From Williamsia limnetica (lineage in GTDB: Bacteria; Actinomycetota; Actinomycetes; Mycobacteriales; Mycobacteriaceae), in the NCBI RefSeq assembly GCF_003217475.1, contig NZ_QJSP01000006.1:235878-299877 (forward strand): a stretch of DNA of 64,000 nt. Direction: 5' to 3'. Below the pieces are notes generated by a model, which was given only the letters and a program-made list of their open reading frames with translations, had not been told where the DNA came from and did not search any database. The stretch's first letter is position 1, and every line of letters starts with the position of its first letter. This document shows, in pieces, positions 25,583 to 35,618 of this stretch. A program made the position numbers and the translations under genes.

Positions 25583-26452
25583 ATGCCCGGATCGCACCCT
25601 TCCCGTGCCGACGCCCTGCCCGATCTCGCGGTGACCGTGGTCGACATCGACGACCCCGGTGACCCGCGGGTGGACGACTTCCGCGATCTCAACTCGGTCG
25701 ACCGGCGTCCTGATCTGCCGATCCTGCCTGGCGGTAGCCCCGGAAAGGGGTTGGTGATCGCCGAGGGCGTGCTGGTGGCCGAGCGGATGGTCGCCTCCCG
25801 TTTCACCACCCACGCGTTTCTCGGCGTCGACAAGCGGCTCCGTGAGCTCGCTCCCACTCTCACCGACGCATCGGTCTCGGGAGTCCCGTTTTATCGTGCG
25901 AGCGCCGCGGTGATGGCCGAGATCGTCGGTTTCCATCTCAATCGCGGCGTGCTGGCGGTGGCTCGCCGGCCGGTCCCGCTCGGTGTCGCGGAGGTGATCG
26001 AGACGGCACGGACGGTTGCGGTGCTCGAAGGCGTCAACGACCACGAGAACATCGGCAGTATCTTCCGTAACGCCGCCGGTCTGGGTGTCGACGCGGTGAT
26101 CTTCGGCGGCGCATGTGCCGATCCGCTGTACCGGCGGTCGGTGCGCGTGTCGATGGGTCACGCCTTGCTCGTCCCGTTCGCGCACGCCGCGAACTGGCCG
26201 TCAGATCTGGACATCCTGCGCGAGAAGGACTTCCGCATCATCTCGATGACACCGGATGCTGCCGCGATTCCGTTGTCCGAGGCGGTGGACGCCGAGCGGG
26301 TGGCGTTCATGGTGGGAGCAGAGGGGCCCGGCCTGTCCGAGACCGCAATGCGTGCAGGAGATGTGCGGGCGCGGATCCCGATGGCCCGGGGCACCGATTC
26401 ACTCAACGTGGCGACCGCGGCCGCACTGGCTTTCTACGAACGAGCGCGTTAG
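25583..26452 (+). CDS. SpoU/TrmH-type RNA 2'-O-methyltransferase
   Basis: A 289-residue SPOUT enzyme. The N-terminal substrate-binding part includes PGKGLVIAEGVLVAERM; the C-terminal knot carries the three motifs NHENIGSIFRNA-like (DHENIGSIFRNAAGLG), VGAEGPGLS and IPMARGTDSLNVATAAALA. It would methylate a ribose 2'-OH in rRNA or tRNA with S-adenosylmethionine; the target is unknown. It corresponds to Rv0881. CAGACT 6 nt before the ATG may be a leaderless -10 box. Its stop overlaps the convergent downstream gene by 4 nt. Confidence 0.9.
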   Translation: MPGSHPSRADALPDLAVTVVDIDDPGDPRVDDFRDLNSVDRRPDLPILPGGSPGKGLVIAEGVLVAERMVASRFTTHAFLGVDKRLRELAPTLTDASVSGVPFYRASAAVMAEIVGFHLNRGVLAVARRPVPLGVAEVIETARTVAVLEGVNDHENIGSIFRNAAGLGVDAVIFGGACADPLYRRSVRVSMGHALLVPFAHAANWPSDLDILREKDFRIISMTPDAAAIPLSEAVDAERVAFMVGAEGPGLSETAMRAGDVRARIPMARGTDSLNVATAAALAFYERAR

Positions 26453-27237
26453 TTCTTGTGACCGAATCCGAACCAGCGAGCAACACGACCGGGCGTGCTG
26501 GGCGCCGGCGCCTGCGCCGTGGTGGCGTCGCCGGTTGGCGTGTTCGGCGTGTTCGAGGTCGAAAGTCCTAGTTCCACATCTGCTTCCGTCGGCTGGTAGC
26601 CCTTCGGCCGAATCGCGAACCCCGAGACTGTGATGGTGGCCGGGTCGGTGTCAGAGTCTTCGAGCGGCGTCGTGAAGCGGAATCCCAGCCACTCGCGGAT
26701 CGCCTGTTCGGCGAACTCCTGCGGATGGAATGGCAGGGCCTGCGGATCGGGTTGTGCGCCATCGGCATACACCAGTGGATGTTCGCCCGACCAGAACGGA
26801 CCCTCGAATACGAAGGGCAGTCCGTTGTTCTCGAAGATGTCGACGGGGTTCGCCGAGAACGACCGGCGCAACTCGCCGGCGTCCCAGCGGGCGAAGGCGC
26901 CGAGCGAGGTCTCCGGGTCGGTGTGGAGCACGATCGTCGAATCCGACGGCAAGGCGGCGATCCAGGACTGCGGCAATGTCGACGGCGTCGTCGAGGCCAG
27001 AACCGGACTGGTCACCACCGTCAGTGCACCGTACGTACCGACGAAGAGCTGGTCGGTGTCGGGATCGGCGGCGGCCGCCAGCGTGGTTTCGCCGATCGGT
27101 ACCGCGGTCAGATCCGGGGTGAGTGCGGCCGCGATCGCACCGGCCGTCGCCGGGTCATGGCGTAGGCCCTGCCGGATCTCCGCTGCCGGATCGCTGGAAT
27201 TGACGAACCAGAGCATGGATGCTGCTTTCGCTGCCAA
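26449..27237 (-). CDS. DUF6928-like protein
   Basis: A 262-residue protein with an N-terminus MAAKAASMLWFVNSS, which fits the actinobacterial DUF6928 family, and a 45-residue Thr/Pro/Ala-rich tail ending RVARWFGFGHKN. Middle parts include QLFVGTYGALTVVTSP and 'FPFHPQEFAEQAIREWLGF'-like residues. No enzyme motif is recognised and function is unknown. The start is TTG 27237 with GAAAGG 7 nt upstream; an internal ATG eight codons in is less likely because AKAA belongs to the family N-terminus. It sits downstream of sepH on the same strand. Confidence 0.7.
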   Translation of the reverse strand: MAAKAASMLWFVNSSDPAAEIRQGLRHDPATAGAIAAALTPDLTAVPIGETTLAAAADPDTDQLFVGTYGALTVVTSPVLASTTPSTLPQSWIAALPSDSTIVLHTDPETSLGAFARWDAGELRRSFSANPVDIFENNGLPFVFEGPFWSGEHPLVYADGAQPDPQALPFHPQEFAEQAIREWLGFRFTTPLEDSDTDPATITVSGFAIRPKGYQPTEADVELGLSTSNTPNTPTGDATTAQAPAPSTPGRVARWFGFGHKN

Positions 27238-27292
27238 CTCAAGCCTTTCGTATGGTTCGACCGGTTTTGCGTACCGATCAACTTAGCCTGTG

Positions 27293-28312
27293 TCAGGTGT
27301 TCCCACTGCTGCGGACCCCGAGAAGTACGTCCTCCCACGCCGGGACGGACGGTTTCCGGTTGCCACGACCGCGTTTGCGGGAGGGCGGTGACTTCTCGTC
27401 GTGGACAGACTCGTCGTCGGTATCGTCCACCGGCACCGACTCCTCAGCGGATTCCACCTCCGCCGCCACCTCGGGCTCGGGTGGTGCCGGGCGAGGAGCA
27501 GGCCGCGGCGCGGTACGCCTGGCCTGGGCATCGGTCACCGAATCGGCATCGACGGTCACGGCCTCGGTGCCGTCTGACTTCAGAGTCAGTCGGGCCGAGC
27601 GTGAGACAGGGGAGATCGGAGCCACCTGGGAGGCCTGCGGAGGGGTGTAGTCGAACGCCAACTCAGGATGCTCGGAGTCGTCGTCCTCGATCGCCACCGG
27701 TGCGACCGGCTGTACACTGCGCAACGGCCTGCTGATATCCGGGTCGATGAGCTCGTCGGCGACTTCGTCGATCGCCTCGACGGTGCCGGAGTTGGACCCG
27801 GGTACATAACGCCAGTGCGCCCGGTTCACCGACCGGCCGACGCGCCAGCTGACCTGGACCACCCAGCGGTTGTCCTCGGCCTTCCACGCATCCCAGTCGG
27901 TGTCGTCGGGATTGTGTCCACGTGCCCCGAGTGCCGCGGAGACGACCTCGGACAGCGTCGACAGTGCTGGACCGTCGTAGCGCAGGGGGTGGGCCGCAGC
28001 GGCGAGTTCGGCGGCACGGGCACGTTCGAGCAACACGGGGTGGGCGAAACGCTCGACCCGGTCGATACCGACACCGGCTGCCGCGGCGACCTGGGCAACC
28101 GAGGCTCCCGCCCGGATACGTGACTGGATCTCGCGCGGCCGCAACGTGCTTTCCATTTCGATCTCTATCTGACCCATGCGTGTCAGGTCGCCGCGGGCAG
28201 CGGCGCGCAATGTGTCGTCAGCAGGGATACGGAACTTCTCGCCCGACTCGGTGTCCTGACAGATCACCTTTTTGCCGTCCGGCTCCAGGCCGATGACTCG
28301 AAGCTCACGCAT
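27293..28312 (-). CDS. sepH: Cell division protein SepH
   Basis: A 339-residue protein. The N-terminal DUF3071 region (about 1-170) begins MRELRVIGLE and contains the helix-turn-helix SVAQVAAAAGVGIDRVERFAHP. The rest is acidic, disordered, and ends with a short conserved RKPSVPAWEDVLLG motif. SepH binds FtsZ and promotes its assembly in actinobacteria; the M. tuberculosis homologue is Rv0883c. ATG 28312 is selected because GGAGG lies 5 nt upstream; an in-frame GTG at 28327 would overlap that site. Confidence 0.92.
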   Translation of the reverse strand: MRELRVIGLEPDGKKVICQDTESGEKFRIPADDTLRAAARGDLTRMGQIEIEMESTLRPREIQSRIRAGASVAQVAAAAGVGIDRVERFAHPVLLERARAAELAAAAHPLRYDGPALSTLSEVVSAALGARGHNPDDTDWDAWKAEDNRWVVQVSWRVGRSVNRAHWRYVPGSNSGTVEAIDEVADELIDPDISRPLRSVQPVAPVAIEDDDSEHPELAFDYTPPQASQVAPISPVSRSARLTLKSDGTEAVTVDADSVTDAQARRTAPRPAPRPAPPEPEVAAEVESAEESVPVDDTDDESVHDEKSPPSRKRGRGNRKPSVPAWEDVLLGVRSSGNT

Positions 28313-28360
28313 CTGCTCCTCCTTCACGTCTCGGAGCCAGCCTCTACACTTGCGTCGGTC

Positions 28361-28383
28361 TGCATTAGCGTCAGCGTAATGCA
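28361..28383. promoter_or_regulatory. Inverted repeat between serC and sepH
   Basis: TGCATTA and TAATGCA (7 bp, perfect) are separated by GCGTCAGCG, itself nearly symmetric. It is 49 nt upstream of the sepH start and 76 nt after the serC stop. It may be an operator or a terminator for serC; no U-tract follows on either strand. Confidence 0.4.
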
Positions 28384-28458
28384 GTGTTGTGAATTCGCCT
28401 GCCGTGACACGCGGAAAAATGCCAGCTCAGCAGGGGTGTTCTCCGGCCCGATCGGCGA

Positions 28459-29601
<1,143 letters not shown>

Positions 29602-29643
29602 CTAGAGACCGCGCGTGAGCGCCCTGACCACCCCCGGACTCTC

Positions 29644-29708
29644 CCGATGATGGGTCCTTACGGCGAACAAAACGCCAGGTGAGCGCCGCCACAACGACCC
29701 ATCATCGG
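29644..29708. repeat. 65-bp palindromic element, copy 4
   Basis: Between citA and serC, both on the minus strand: 7 nt after the citA stop and 40 nt before the serC -10 box. Arms are perfect over the first 13 bases (CCGATGATGGGTC) and 19 of 22 overall. The loop half CAGGTGAGC-n-CCGCC is shared with copy 6. This copy is in a tandem, not convergent, junction. Confidence 0.75.
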
Positions 29709-29715
29709 GGAGGGG

Positions 29716-30843
29716 CTACTTCGGGGCGATGGCGTCCCAGCCCTCGACGTCTTCGGGGCGACGGGGAGCTGCGCCCACGTACAGCGCCGCGGGACGGACC
29801 AGTTTGCCCAGTCGCTTCTGCTCCATGATGTGCGCGCACCAACCGGCGGTCCGGCCACAGGTGAACATCGCGGGCATCATGTGTGGCGGCACCTCGGCGA
29901 AGTCGAGGATGACCGCGGCCCAGAACTCGACGTTGGTCTCGATCGCGCGGTCCGGGCGACGCTCGCGCAGTTCGGTCAGCGCGGCCTGCTCGAGAGCGGC
30001 GGCGACCTCGTAGCGCGGTGCGTTCAGTTCCTGGGCGGTGCGGCGCAGAACCCGGGCGCGGGGATCCTCGGCGCGGTAGACGCGGTGCCCGAAGCCCATG
30101 AGCTTTTCCTTGCGGTCGAGGATGCCCTTGACCAGCGCTCGGGCGTCGCCCGTCTTCTCGACTTCTTCGATCATCGGGAGCACCCGGGCCGGGGCGCCGC
30201 CGTGCAGCGGTCCCGACATCGCGCCGATCGCTCCCGACAGCGACGCGGCGACGTCGGCGCCGGTGGAGGCGATGACGCGGGCGGTGAAGGTGGACGCATT
30301 CATGCCGTGTTCGGCGGCACTGACCCAGTAGGCATCGATGGCGCGGATGTGCGCCGGGTCGGGCTCGCCCTTCCAGCGGGTCATGAAACGAGCTGTGACC
30401 GTGTCGCATTCGTCGATGACCGCTTGCGGAACCGCGGGGCGGTGGATGCCCCGCGCCGACTGGGCGACGTAGGACAGGGCCATCACCGAGGCGCGCGCGA
30501 GGTTGTTGCGGGCGGTGGTGTCGTCGATGTCCAGGAGCGGCTGATAGCCCCAGATCGGGGCGAGCATCGCCAGTCCGGCCTGCACGTCGACGCGCACGTC
30601 ACCGGTGTGGATGGGCAGCGGGAACGGCTCGGCCGGTGGCAGCCCGTCGCCGAACTTGCCGTCGACGAGCAGCGCCCACACATCGGAGAACGTGACCTGA
30701 TTCTCGACGAGGTCTTCGATGTCGACGCCCCGGTAACGGAGGTTGCCGCCGTTCTTGTCCGGTTCGGCGATCTGGGTCGTGAAGGCGGTGACACCCTCGA
30801 GGCCCTCCACGAAACCTTCGGGTATTTCCACGTTGACTGCCAT
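29716..30843 (-). CDS. citA: Citrate synthase 2 (CitA type)
   Basis: A 375-residue citrate synthase with the catalytic residues in SGPLHGGAPARV (His), MGFGHRVYR (His) and the C-terminal FWAAVILDFAEVP (Asp). It is shorter than the GltA-type enzyme encoded at 37887-39209 and matches CitA (Rv0889c). It condenses acetyl-CoA and oxaloacetate; a 2-methylcitrate synthase side activity is common in this group. A GAGGAG ribosome binding site lies 9 nt before the ATG. Divergent from pdxH with about 98 bp between starts. Confidence 0.92.
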   Translation of the reverse strand: MAVNVEIPEGFVEGLEGVTAFTTQIAEPDKNGGNLRYRGVDIEDLVENQVTFSDVWALLVDGKFGDGLPPAEPFPLPIHTGDVRVDVQAGLAMLAPIWGYQPLLDIDDTTARNNLARASVMALSYVAQSARGIHRPAVPQAVIDECDTVTARFMTRWKGEPDPAHIRAIDAYWVSAAEHGMNASTFTARVIASTGADVAASLSGAIGAMSGPLHGGAPARVLPMIEEVEKTGDARALVKGILDRKEKLMGFGHRVYRAEDPRARVLRRTAQELNAPRYEVAAALEQAALTELRERRPDRAIETNVEFWAAVILDFAEVPPHMMPAMFTCGRTAGWCAHIMEQKRLGKLVRPAALYVGAAPRRPEDVEGWDAIAPK

Positions 30844-30941
30844 CGAACCGGACTCCTCATGCCATGTGCGCCATTGCCGTACTGGTTAGGACTGTAGTGG
30901 GCCGAAGAGATCCCGGTTACCCGGGAGTAGCGTTATTTGCC

Positions 30942-31649
30942 GTGGGTAGCGAACCAATTGATTTGGCGAACATGCGGGTGGCGTATTCCAGTTCGGGCGG
31001 GGACGACGCCGCGGGCAAGGACGGCGTGAAAGGCAACCTCGATCCGAGCTGGCTCGCCGGCGATCCGCCCTGGACTGCGCTGTTTTCGCAGTGGCTCACC
31101 GAGGCGATCGATGCAGGCGTTGCCGAGCCCAACGCGATGGTGCTCGGCACCGTCGATGCCCATGGTCATCCGTCGACCCGAACGGTGCTGTGCAAGGGTG
31201 CGGATTCCGGCGGCATCGTGTTCTTCACCGGTTATGACTCCGACAAAGGCAATCACCTCGCCGCGGTCCCTTATGCGTCGGTGACGTTTCCGTGGATTGC
31301 GATGGAACGGCAGGTGCATTTCCGCGGTGCCGTCGAAATGATCCCGGCTGAGCAGACCGAGAATTACTGGGTCAAGCGCCCGCGTGGATCGCAGCTGAGT
31401 GCGTACTCGTCCGAGCAGTCGGCGCCGATCGATTCGCGCCAGGCACTCGAGGAGAAGGCTGCCCGAAGCGCGGCCGAGTTCGGTGGCCCTGAGGGCGAGA
31501 AGCCGGTCCCGGTGCCGCCGCGCTGGGGCGGATATCGACTCGTGCCGACCGAGGTGGAGTTCTGGCAGGGCCGGGCCAACCGCTTGCACAACCGTGTTCG
31601 GGCCACCCTTGCCGACGGTCGGTGGTCCGCAGTGAGACTGCAACCGTAG
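30942..31649 (+). CDS. pdxH: Pyridoxamine 5'-phosphate oxidase
   Basis: A 235-residue PdxH. Conserved parts are EPNAMVLGTVD, RTVLCKGAD, GIVFFTGYDSDKGNHL, ERQVHFRG and the C-terminal VEFWQGRANRLHNRV with LQP at the end. It oxidises PNP and PMP to pyridoxal phosphate using FMN. Start GTG 30942 gives the residues before 'MRVAYSSSG' that homologues possess; ATG 30972 is a shorter option. TAGCGT ends 8 nt before the GTG. PLP made here serves SerC and DapC encoded nearby. Confidence 0.94.
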   Translation: MGSEPIDLANMRVAYSSSGGDDAAGKDGVKGNLDPSWLAGDPPWTALFSQWLTEAIDAGVAEPNAMVLGTVDAHGHPSTRTVLCKGADSGGIVFFTGYDSDKGNHLAAVPYASVTFPWIAMERQVHFRGAVEMIPAEQTENYWVKRPRGSQLSAYSSEQSAPIDSRQALEEKAARSAAEFGGPEGEKPVPVPPRWGGYRLVPTEVEFWQGRANRLHNRVRATLADGRWSAVRLQP

Positions 31650-32918
31650 GTGGCACGCCGCTTCCTCGCCGACACCACTCCGCTCCAGCAGCCTGATTTC
31701 CGGCGCCTGTGGTGGGCGAACATCATCACCGTCATCGGCGCCCAGCTCACGGTCGTCGCTGTCCCCGCGCAGATCTATCAACTCACCGGTAGTTCCGCGT
31801 ACGTCGGATTGACGGGTCTGTTCGGGCTGGTACCGCTGGTGGTGTTCGGGCTCTGGGGCGGTGCCCTGGCCGACGCGATGGATCGCCGCATCCTGCTCAT
31901 CATCACGACCATCGGCCTGATCGGCACCAGCGCACTGTTTTTCGTCCAGTCGTTCCTCGGCTTCGGCAATGCCTGGCTGATCCTGTGTCTGTTCGCGGTT
32001 CAGCAGGCGTTCTTCGCGGTCAATCAACCGACGAGGACCGCGATCCTGCCCAAGTTGTTGCCTGTTGCGCAGTTACCGGCGGCGAACTCACTCAACATGA
32101 CGGTGATGCAGGCCGGAGCCATCGCCGGACCGTTGGTCGGCGGTGCGATGATCCCCATCCTCGGGTACTCACTGCTCTACTTCGTCGATGCACTGTTCCT
32201 GTTCGCGACGATGTGGGCAGTCATACGGCTGCCGTCGCTGCGACCGGGGGACGGCCTCACGAAGGCGAAGACACCCGGGCTCAAATCCGTGATCGACGGG
32301 TTCCGGTACCTGGCCGGGCACAAGGTGTTGATGGCGTCGTTCCTGGTGGACCTCATCGCGATGATCTTCGGTATGCCGCGCGCGTTGTTCCCGCAGATGG
32401 CGCACGAGAGTTTCGGCGGCCCCGACGGCGGCGGTGTCGCTTTTGCTCTGTTGTTCTCCGCGATAGCCATCGGGTCGGTGGTCGGCGGGGTCTTCTCCGG
32501 GTGGGTGTCTCGCGTCGAACGGCAGGGCCGCGCGGTCATCATCTGCATCCTGATCTGGGGTGTGGCGATCATCGGGGTCGGCGTCAGCGTCGGATTCGCC
32601 GGAGGCACAGCGATTCCGATGCTGCCGGTCGCGGTCACCCTGTTGATGATCGGTGGTGCCGCGGACATGGCCTCGGCGGCGTTCCGTCAGTCGATGTTGC
32701 AGGCCGCTGCCAGCGACGAGGTGCGTGGCCGACTACAGGGTGTGTTCATCGTCGTGGTGGCGGGCGGTCCGCGGATCGCCGATGTCGCTCACGGCGCGGC
32801 GGCAGCGTCGGTCGGTACGGCGGTGGCGACCGCGGGCGGCGGCGTTCTCGTCGTGGTCTTCACCGTCGTCGCGGCTCTGGCGATCCCGGCATTCGTGCGT
32901 TACCGCATCACCCGCTGA
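31650..32918 (+). CDS. MFS efflux transporter, EntS-like
   Basis: A 422-residue 12-helix permease of the MFS_3/enterobactin-exporter type: FRRLWWANIITVIGAQ in helix 1, loop 2-3 GALADAMDRR, and NQPTRTAILPKLLP, a typical helix 5 region. Substrate unknown, probably a drug or siderophore-like molecule pumped outward. The GTG start directly follows the pdxH TAG with no gap, so it is cotranslated with pdxH. Palindrome copy 5 begins at the first base after its stop. Confidence 0.85.
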   Translation: MARRFLADTTPLQQPDFRRLWWANIITVIGAQLTVVAVPAQIYQLTGSSAYVGLTGLFGLVPLVVFGLWGGALADAMDRRILLIITTIGLIGTSALFFVQSFLGFGNAWLILCLFAVQQAFFAVNQPTRTAILPKLLPVAQLPAANSLNMTVMQAGAIAGPLVGGAMIPILGYSLLYFVDALFLFATMWAVIRLPSLRPGDGLTKAKTPGLKSVIDGFRYLAGHKVLMASFLVDLIAMIFGMPRALFPQMAHESFGGPDGGGVAFALLFSAIAIGSVVGGVFSGWVSRVERQGRAVIICILIWGVAIIGVGVSVGFAGGTAIPMLPVAVTLLMIGGAADMASAAFRQSMLQAAASDEVRGRLQGVFIVVVAGGPRIADVAHGAAAASVGTAVATAGGGVLVVVFTVVAALAIPAFVRYRITR

Positions 32919-32983
32919 CCGATTTTGGTGGGTTCTGGCGGTCGCGACCTGCGGAAATCCTCGTCGGAACCCACCAATTCCGG
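32919..32983. repeat. 65-bp palindromic element, copy 5
   Basis: Starts at the base after the MFS stop and ends 2 nt before the stop of the convergent ABC1-kinase gene, so it is the entire junction. Arms begin CCGATTTTGGTGGG and end CCCACCAATTCCGG; 17 of 23 outer positions pair. Confidence 0.75.
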
Positions 32984-32985
32984 GG

Positions 32986-34323
32986 TTACCGGGCTGCGGC
33001 GCGGGCCCGGCTCGAGTCTTTGAGTAGGCCGGCGGTGTAGCCGACGACCATCGGATCCGACATCGCCTTCCACCGTGGGGCCAGCAATTTCATGTACCGC
33101 TCGACGTACAGCAACTGCTTGCCGACGAGTACCAGTTCGCGGGGGAGTCGGGCGTCATAGGTCTTGGCCATGTTCGCCAGCTGTCGGCCGAGGTTCGCGT
33201 ACGACATGTCGCCGAGTTCGGTGCCACCGATCGGAGCGGCCACCCGGCGCAGATCTTTCGCCGTCTCGCGGACGGACCCGGGCTTGTTGAAGGTGCCCAG
33301 GGCGGCCAGTGCTTGACCGGCGGCCTCGTAGTCACTGCGCATCATGTTGCCGAGCAGCGAGCGCACGATCATGCGGGTCTCGTCGTCGAAGCGACCGACG
33401 ATGCCCCAGTCCAGGAACACGATCCGGCCCTGGTCGTCGACCAGCACATTCCCGGCGTGCAGATCACCGTGGAAGATGCCGTCGGTGAACGCGGACTCGA
33501 GCAACGACATCAGCAAGGTCTTGACGATCGCGGCGGGATCGTGACCGGCGCGGCGGATCGCTTTGACGTCGTCGATGCGGATGGCATCAACGTACTCGAG
33601 CGTGAGTACCTTCTCGGTGGTGTAGTCCCAATAGACCTGGGGGACACGGACCTTGTCAGCGAATCGCGAGCCGGAGATTGCGCTGGTCCACTCCTCCATG
33701 GCTGCGGCCTCGGTGCGGAAGTCGAGCTCGGAGTTCAGATTTGCGGTGAAGTCCTCGATCACTGCCTTGGCGCTGAGCATCCGCCCGTACGACGAGAACT
33801 CCGCGACCGTGGCCGTGCGCTGCAGGATCTGCAGATCGGCCGCGAGCCTGGATTTGATCCCGGGTCGCTGGATCTTGACGACGACGGACTCGCCGGTCAG
33901 CAGGGTGGCGGTGTGCACCTGCGAGATCGACGCCGACGCGATGGGCTCGGGATCGAACTCGGCAAAGATCTCGTCGGGATCGCTGCCGAGTTGTGCGGTC
34001 AGCAGTGCCCGGACCTCGGCGGGGTCGGCGGCCGGAACCCGATCGAGGAGCGAGCGGAACTCGTCGGAGAGGACCTTGGGGAACACCCCCGGACTCGACG
34101 CGATGAGCTGGCCGAGCTTGACGTAGGTCGGGCCGAGCGCTGCGAAGGTGTTGCGTGTCTCCCCGGCGCCCTTGGACGCCAGGTCGCCTGACCCGGGCAC
34201 GCGAGCGGCGAAGCGGGCTCCACCGCACACGGCCTGCCAGGCGGTGGCCCCGATGCGGGCCACCTCGGTGGTGAGCGACACCTTCTGCAGGGTCAGCGGT
34301 GCTTTCTCGGTCGTGATCGTCAT
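32986..34323 (-). CDS. ABC1/UbiB-family atypical kinase
   Basis: A 445-residue ABC1 (AarF/ADCK) protein. Landmarks are the KxGQ motif (YVKLGQLIASSPGVFP), the Ala-rich nucleotide loop IASASISQVHTA, VVKIQRPGI with the ATP-anchoring lysine, and the catalytic HGDLHAGNVLV followed by FLDWG (magnesium Asp). Family members support quinone or lipid homeostasis; the substrate is not settled. ATG 34323 has GGAGG 4 nt upstream. It is downstream of and codirectional with the DUF2236 gene. Confidence 0.9.
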   Translation of the reverse strand: MTITTEKAPLTLQKVSLTTEVARIGATAWQAVCGGARFAARVPGSGDLASKGAGETRNTFAALGPTYVKLGQLIASSPGVFPKVLSDEFRSLLDRVPAADPAEVRALLTAQLGSDPDEIFAEFDPEPIASASISQVHTATLLTGESVVVKIQRPGIKSRLAADLQILQRTATVAEFSSYGRMLSAKAVIEDFTANLNSELDFRTEAAAMEEWTSAISGSRFADKVRVPQVYWDYTTEKVLTLEYVDAIRIDDVKAIRRAGHDPAAIVKTLLMSLLESAFTDGIFHGDLHAGNVLVDDQGRIVFLDWGIVGRFDDETRMIVRSLLGNMMRSDYEAAGQALAALGTFNKPGSVRETAKDLRRVAAPIGGTELGDMSYANLGRQLANMAKTYDARLPRELVLVGKQLLYVERYMKLLAPRWKAMSDPMVVGYTAGLLKDSSRARAAAR

Positions 34324-34514
34324 AGGTCCTCCGCATGCGACTTCTCGTCTTGGCCGGCCCTCGTCGGGGCCACAGTTACTCGACTGCCGAAATGCTCCGC
34401 GTGAGTTTAGGGCATGAGGCCGATATCGCCAGGTCGATCCGTATCCGCAGGCCGTGGTTGTTACCACGCTGCGTTGTTCTCGTGCCGAAGGTGTGTCGAA
34501 ATCGCAGGCCAGGA

Positions 34515-34557
34515 TGTTAGCGTGCCACGCCGGAAAAAGCCTGTGTCGTCGCTAACA
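34515..34557. promoter_or_regulatory. 8-bp inverted repeat between DUF2236 and ABC1-kinase genes
   Basis: TGTTAGCG (34515-34522) and CGCTAACA (34550-34557) are perfect complements separated by 27 bp that include a short A-run. It begins 14 nt after the DUF2236 stop on the minus strand. Either a weak terminator of that gene or paired operator halves for the kinase gene; no firm assignment. Nothing else is seen in the 248 bp gap. Confidence 0.35.
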
Positions 34558-34571
34558 CTTTGAGTGGCCGA

Positions 34572-35591
34572 TCAGTGCGGGACGGGGCATTCCCCGGTCG
34601 CGTTGCTTTGCCAGGGGAGGTTCGCCCGGCGGGCTGTGGTGACGGGGCAGTAGTGCACGGACTCACCGCGCACGTCTTCGGGCGGGAGGTTCCGGGTCGG
34701 CGTTTCAAGCAAGGGAGCCTCGGTCGGCACCGTGCCGGCGAGCCGATCCCAGGCGTCGCGGCAGCGCGGATGTTTCCGGTAGCGCTCGGGCAGTGTGTGC
34801 ATGAACGTGTTGACCGCAGCGCCGAATCGGCGGAATCTACGCTCGTCTTTCTCGGACCATTCGAAGCCCATCATCTCGCGCACGGCGGGGTGATACAGCC
34901 CCACGGTCAGCCAGGTGAAGAACTTCTCGGTGGGCTTGATCATCACCTTCCAGACGGGCCCGGGCAGTCCCGCAAGCCACGGCGGTGGCGGTAGCTCGGA
35001 GATGTCGAGCACGGTGCGCACCGCGGGGTGGTCTTCGAGGACGTTGCGGCACATATGATCCCAATACTCGAGGAATTCCTCGTAGGTGTCGGGACACGGT
35101 CTGGTGCTCACCCCGTACATGGAGTACCAGGTCCTGGACTCGGCGAACAGCGCACGCTTCTCGGCTTCGGTGATCGGCGGTCCGAATACTTCGGCGCATC
35201 GGATGTTGCCGTACCAGAAGGTGGCGTGCGCCCAGTAGAAGACGTCGGGATCGAGTGCGTGATAGCGGCTGCCGTCGGGCATGGCGCCCTTGATCTCGCG
35301 GTGGTAGTCGCGGACCTCGCGGCCGGTATCGGTGGTGCCGTCGAAGACCACCCCGATGATCGGATACAGCGAGCGGTTGAGGCGCTGCCAGCGTTCGCGG
35401 AAAAAGTCCGAATGCTCCCAGACCGCGGCACCCAGCTTGGGGTGCATGTTCTGCATCGACCCTGACCACAGGCCGATCAGCATGCCGTGCCATCCGCCGA
35501 AGAACTTCCACGTCACCGAGTCGGGACCCAGTGGTGCGGGTTCGGTCGGCTGCGGCTGGGCGATCTGGTCGGGCTCGTGGACGTCGGTCAT
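34572..35591 (-). CDS. DUF2236 / MpaB-type oxygenase family protein
   Basis: A 339-residue protein of the 'oxygenase MpaB' (DUF2236) family, related to latex clearing protein Lcp. Family-like elements are GPDSVTWKFFGGW, MQNMHPKLGAAVWEHSDF, the FYWAHATFWYG helix with a possible haem-ligand histidine, and YWDHMCRNV. Some members are haem enzymes that cleave polyisoprene or oxidise mycotoxins; the substrate here is unknown. ATG 35591 is chosen over 35606 because GGAAGG, inside the longer form, serves as its ribosome binding site. The promoter contains a strong palindromic operator (see 35619-35657). Confidence 0.82.
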   Translation of the reverse strand: MTDVHEPDQIAQPQPTEPAPLGPDSVTWKFFGGWHGMLIGLWSGSMQNMHPKLGAAVWEHSDFFRERWQRLNRSLYPIIGVVFDGTTDTGREVRDYHREIKGAMPDGSRYHALDPDVFYWAHATFWYGNIRCAEVFGPPITEAEKRALFAESRTWYSMYGVSTRPCPDTYEEFLEYWDHMCRNVLEDHPAVRTVLDISELPPPPWLAGLPGPVWKVMIKPTEKFFTWLTVGLYHPAVREMMGFEWSEKDERRFRRFGAAVNTFMHTLPERYRKHPRCRDAWDRLAGTVPTEAPLLETPTRNLPPEDVRGESVHYCPVTTARRANLPWQSNATGECPVPH

Positions 35592-35618
35592 GGCAGCACC
35601 TTCCATCGACAGGCTGTC

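Noticed and set aside
29830-30897. 355-codon plus-strand frame opposite citA
   Set aside because: Antisense to a complete citrate synthase; no domain and no start signal.
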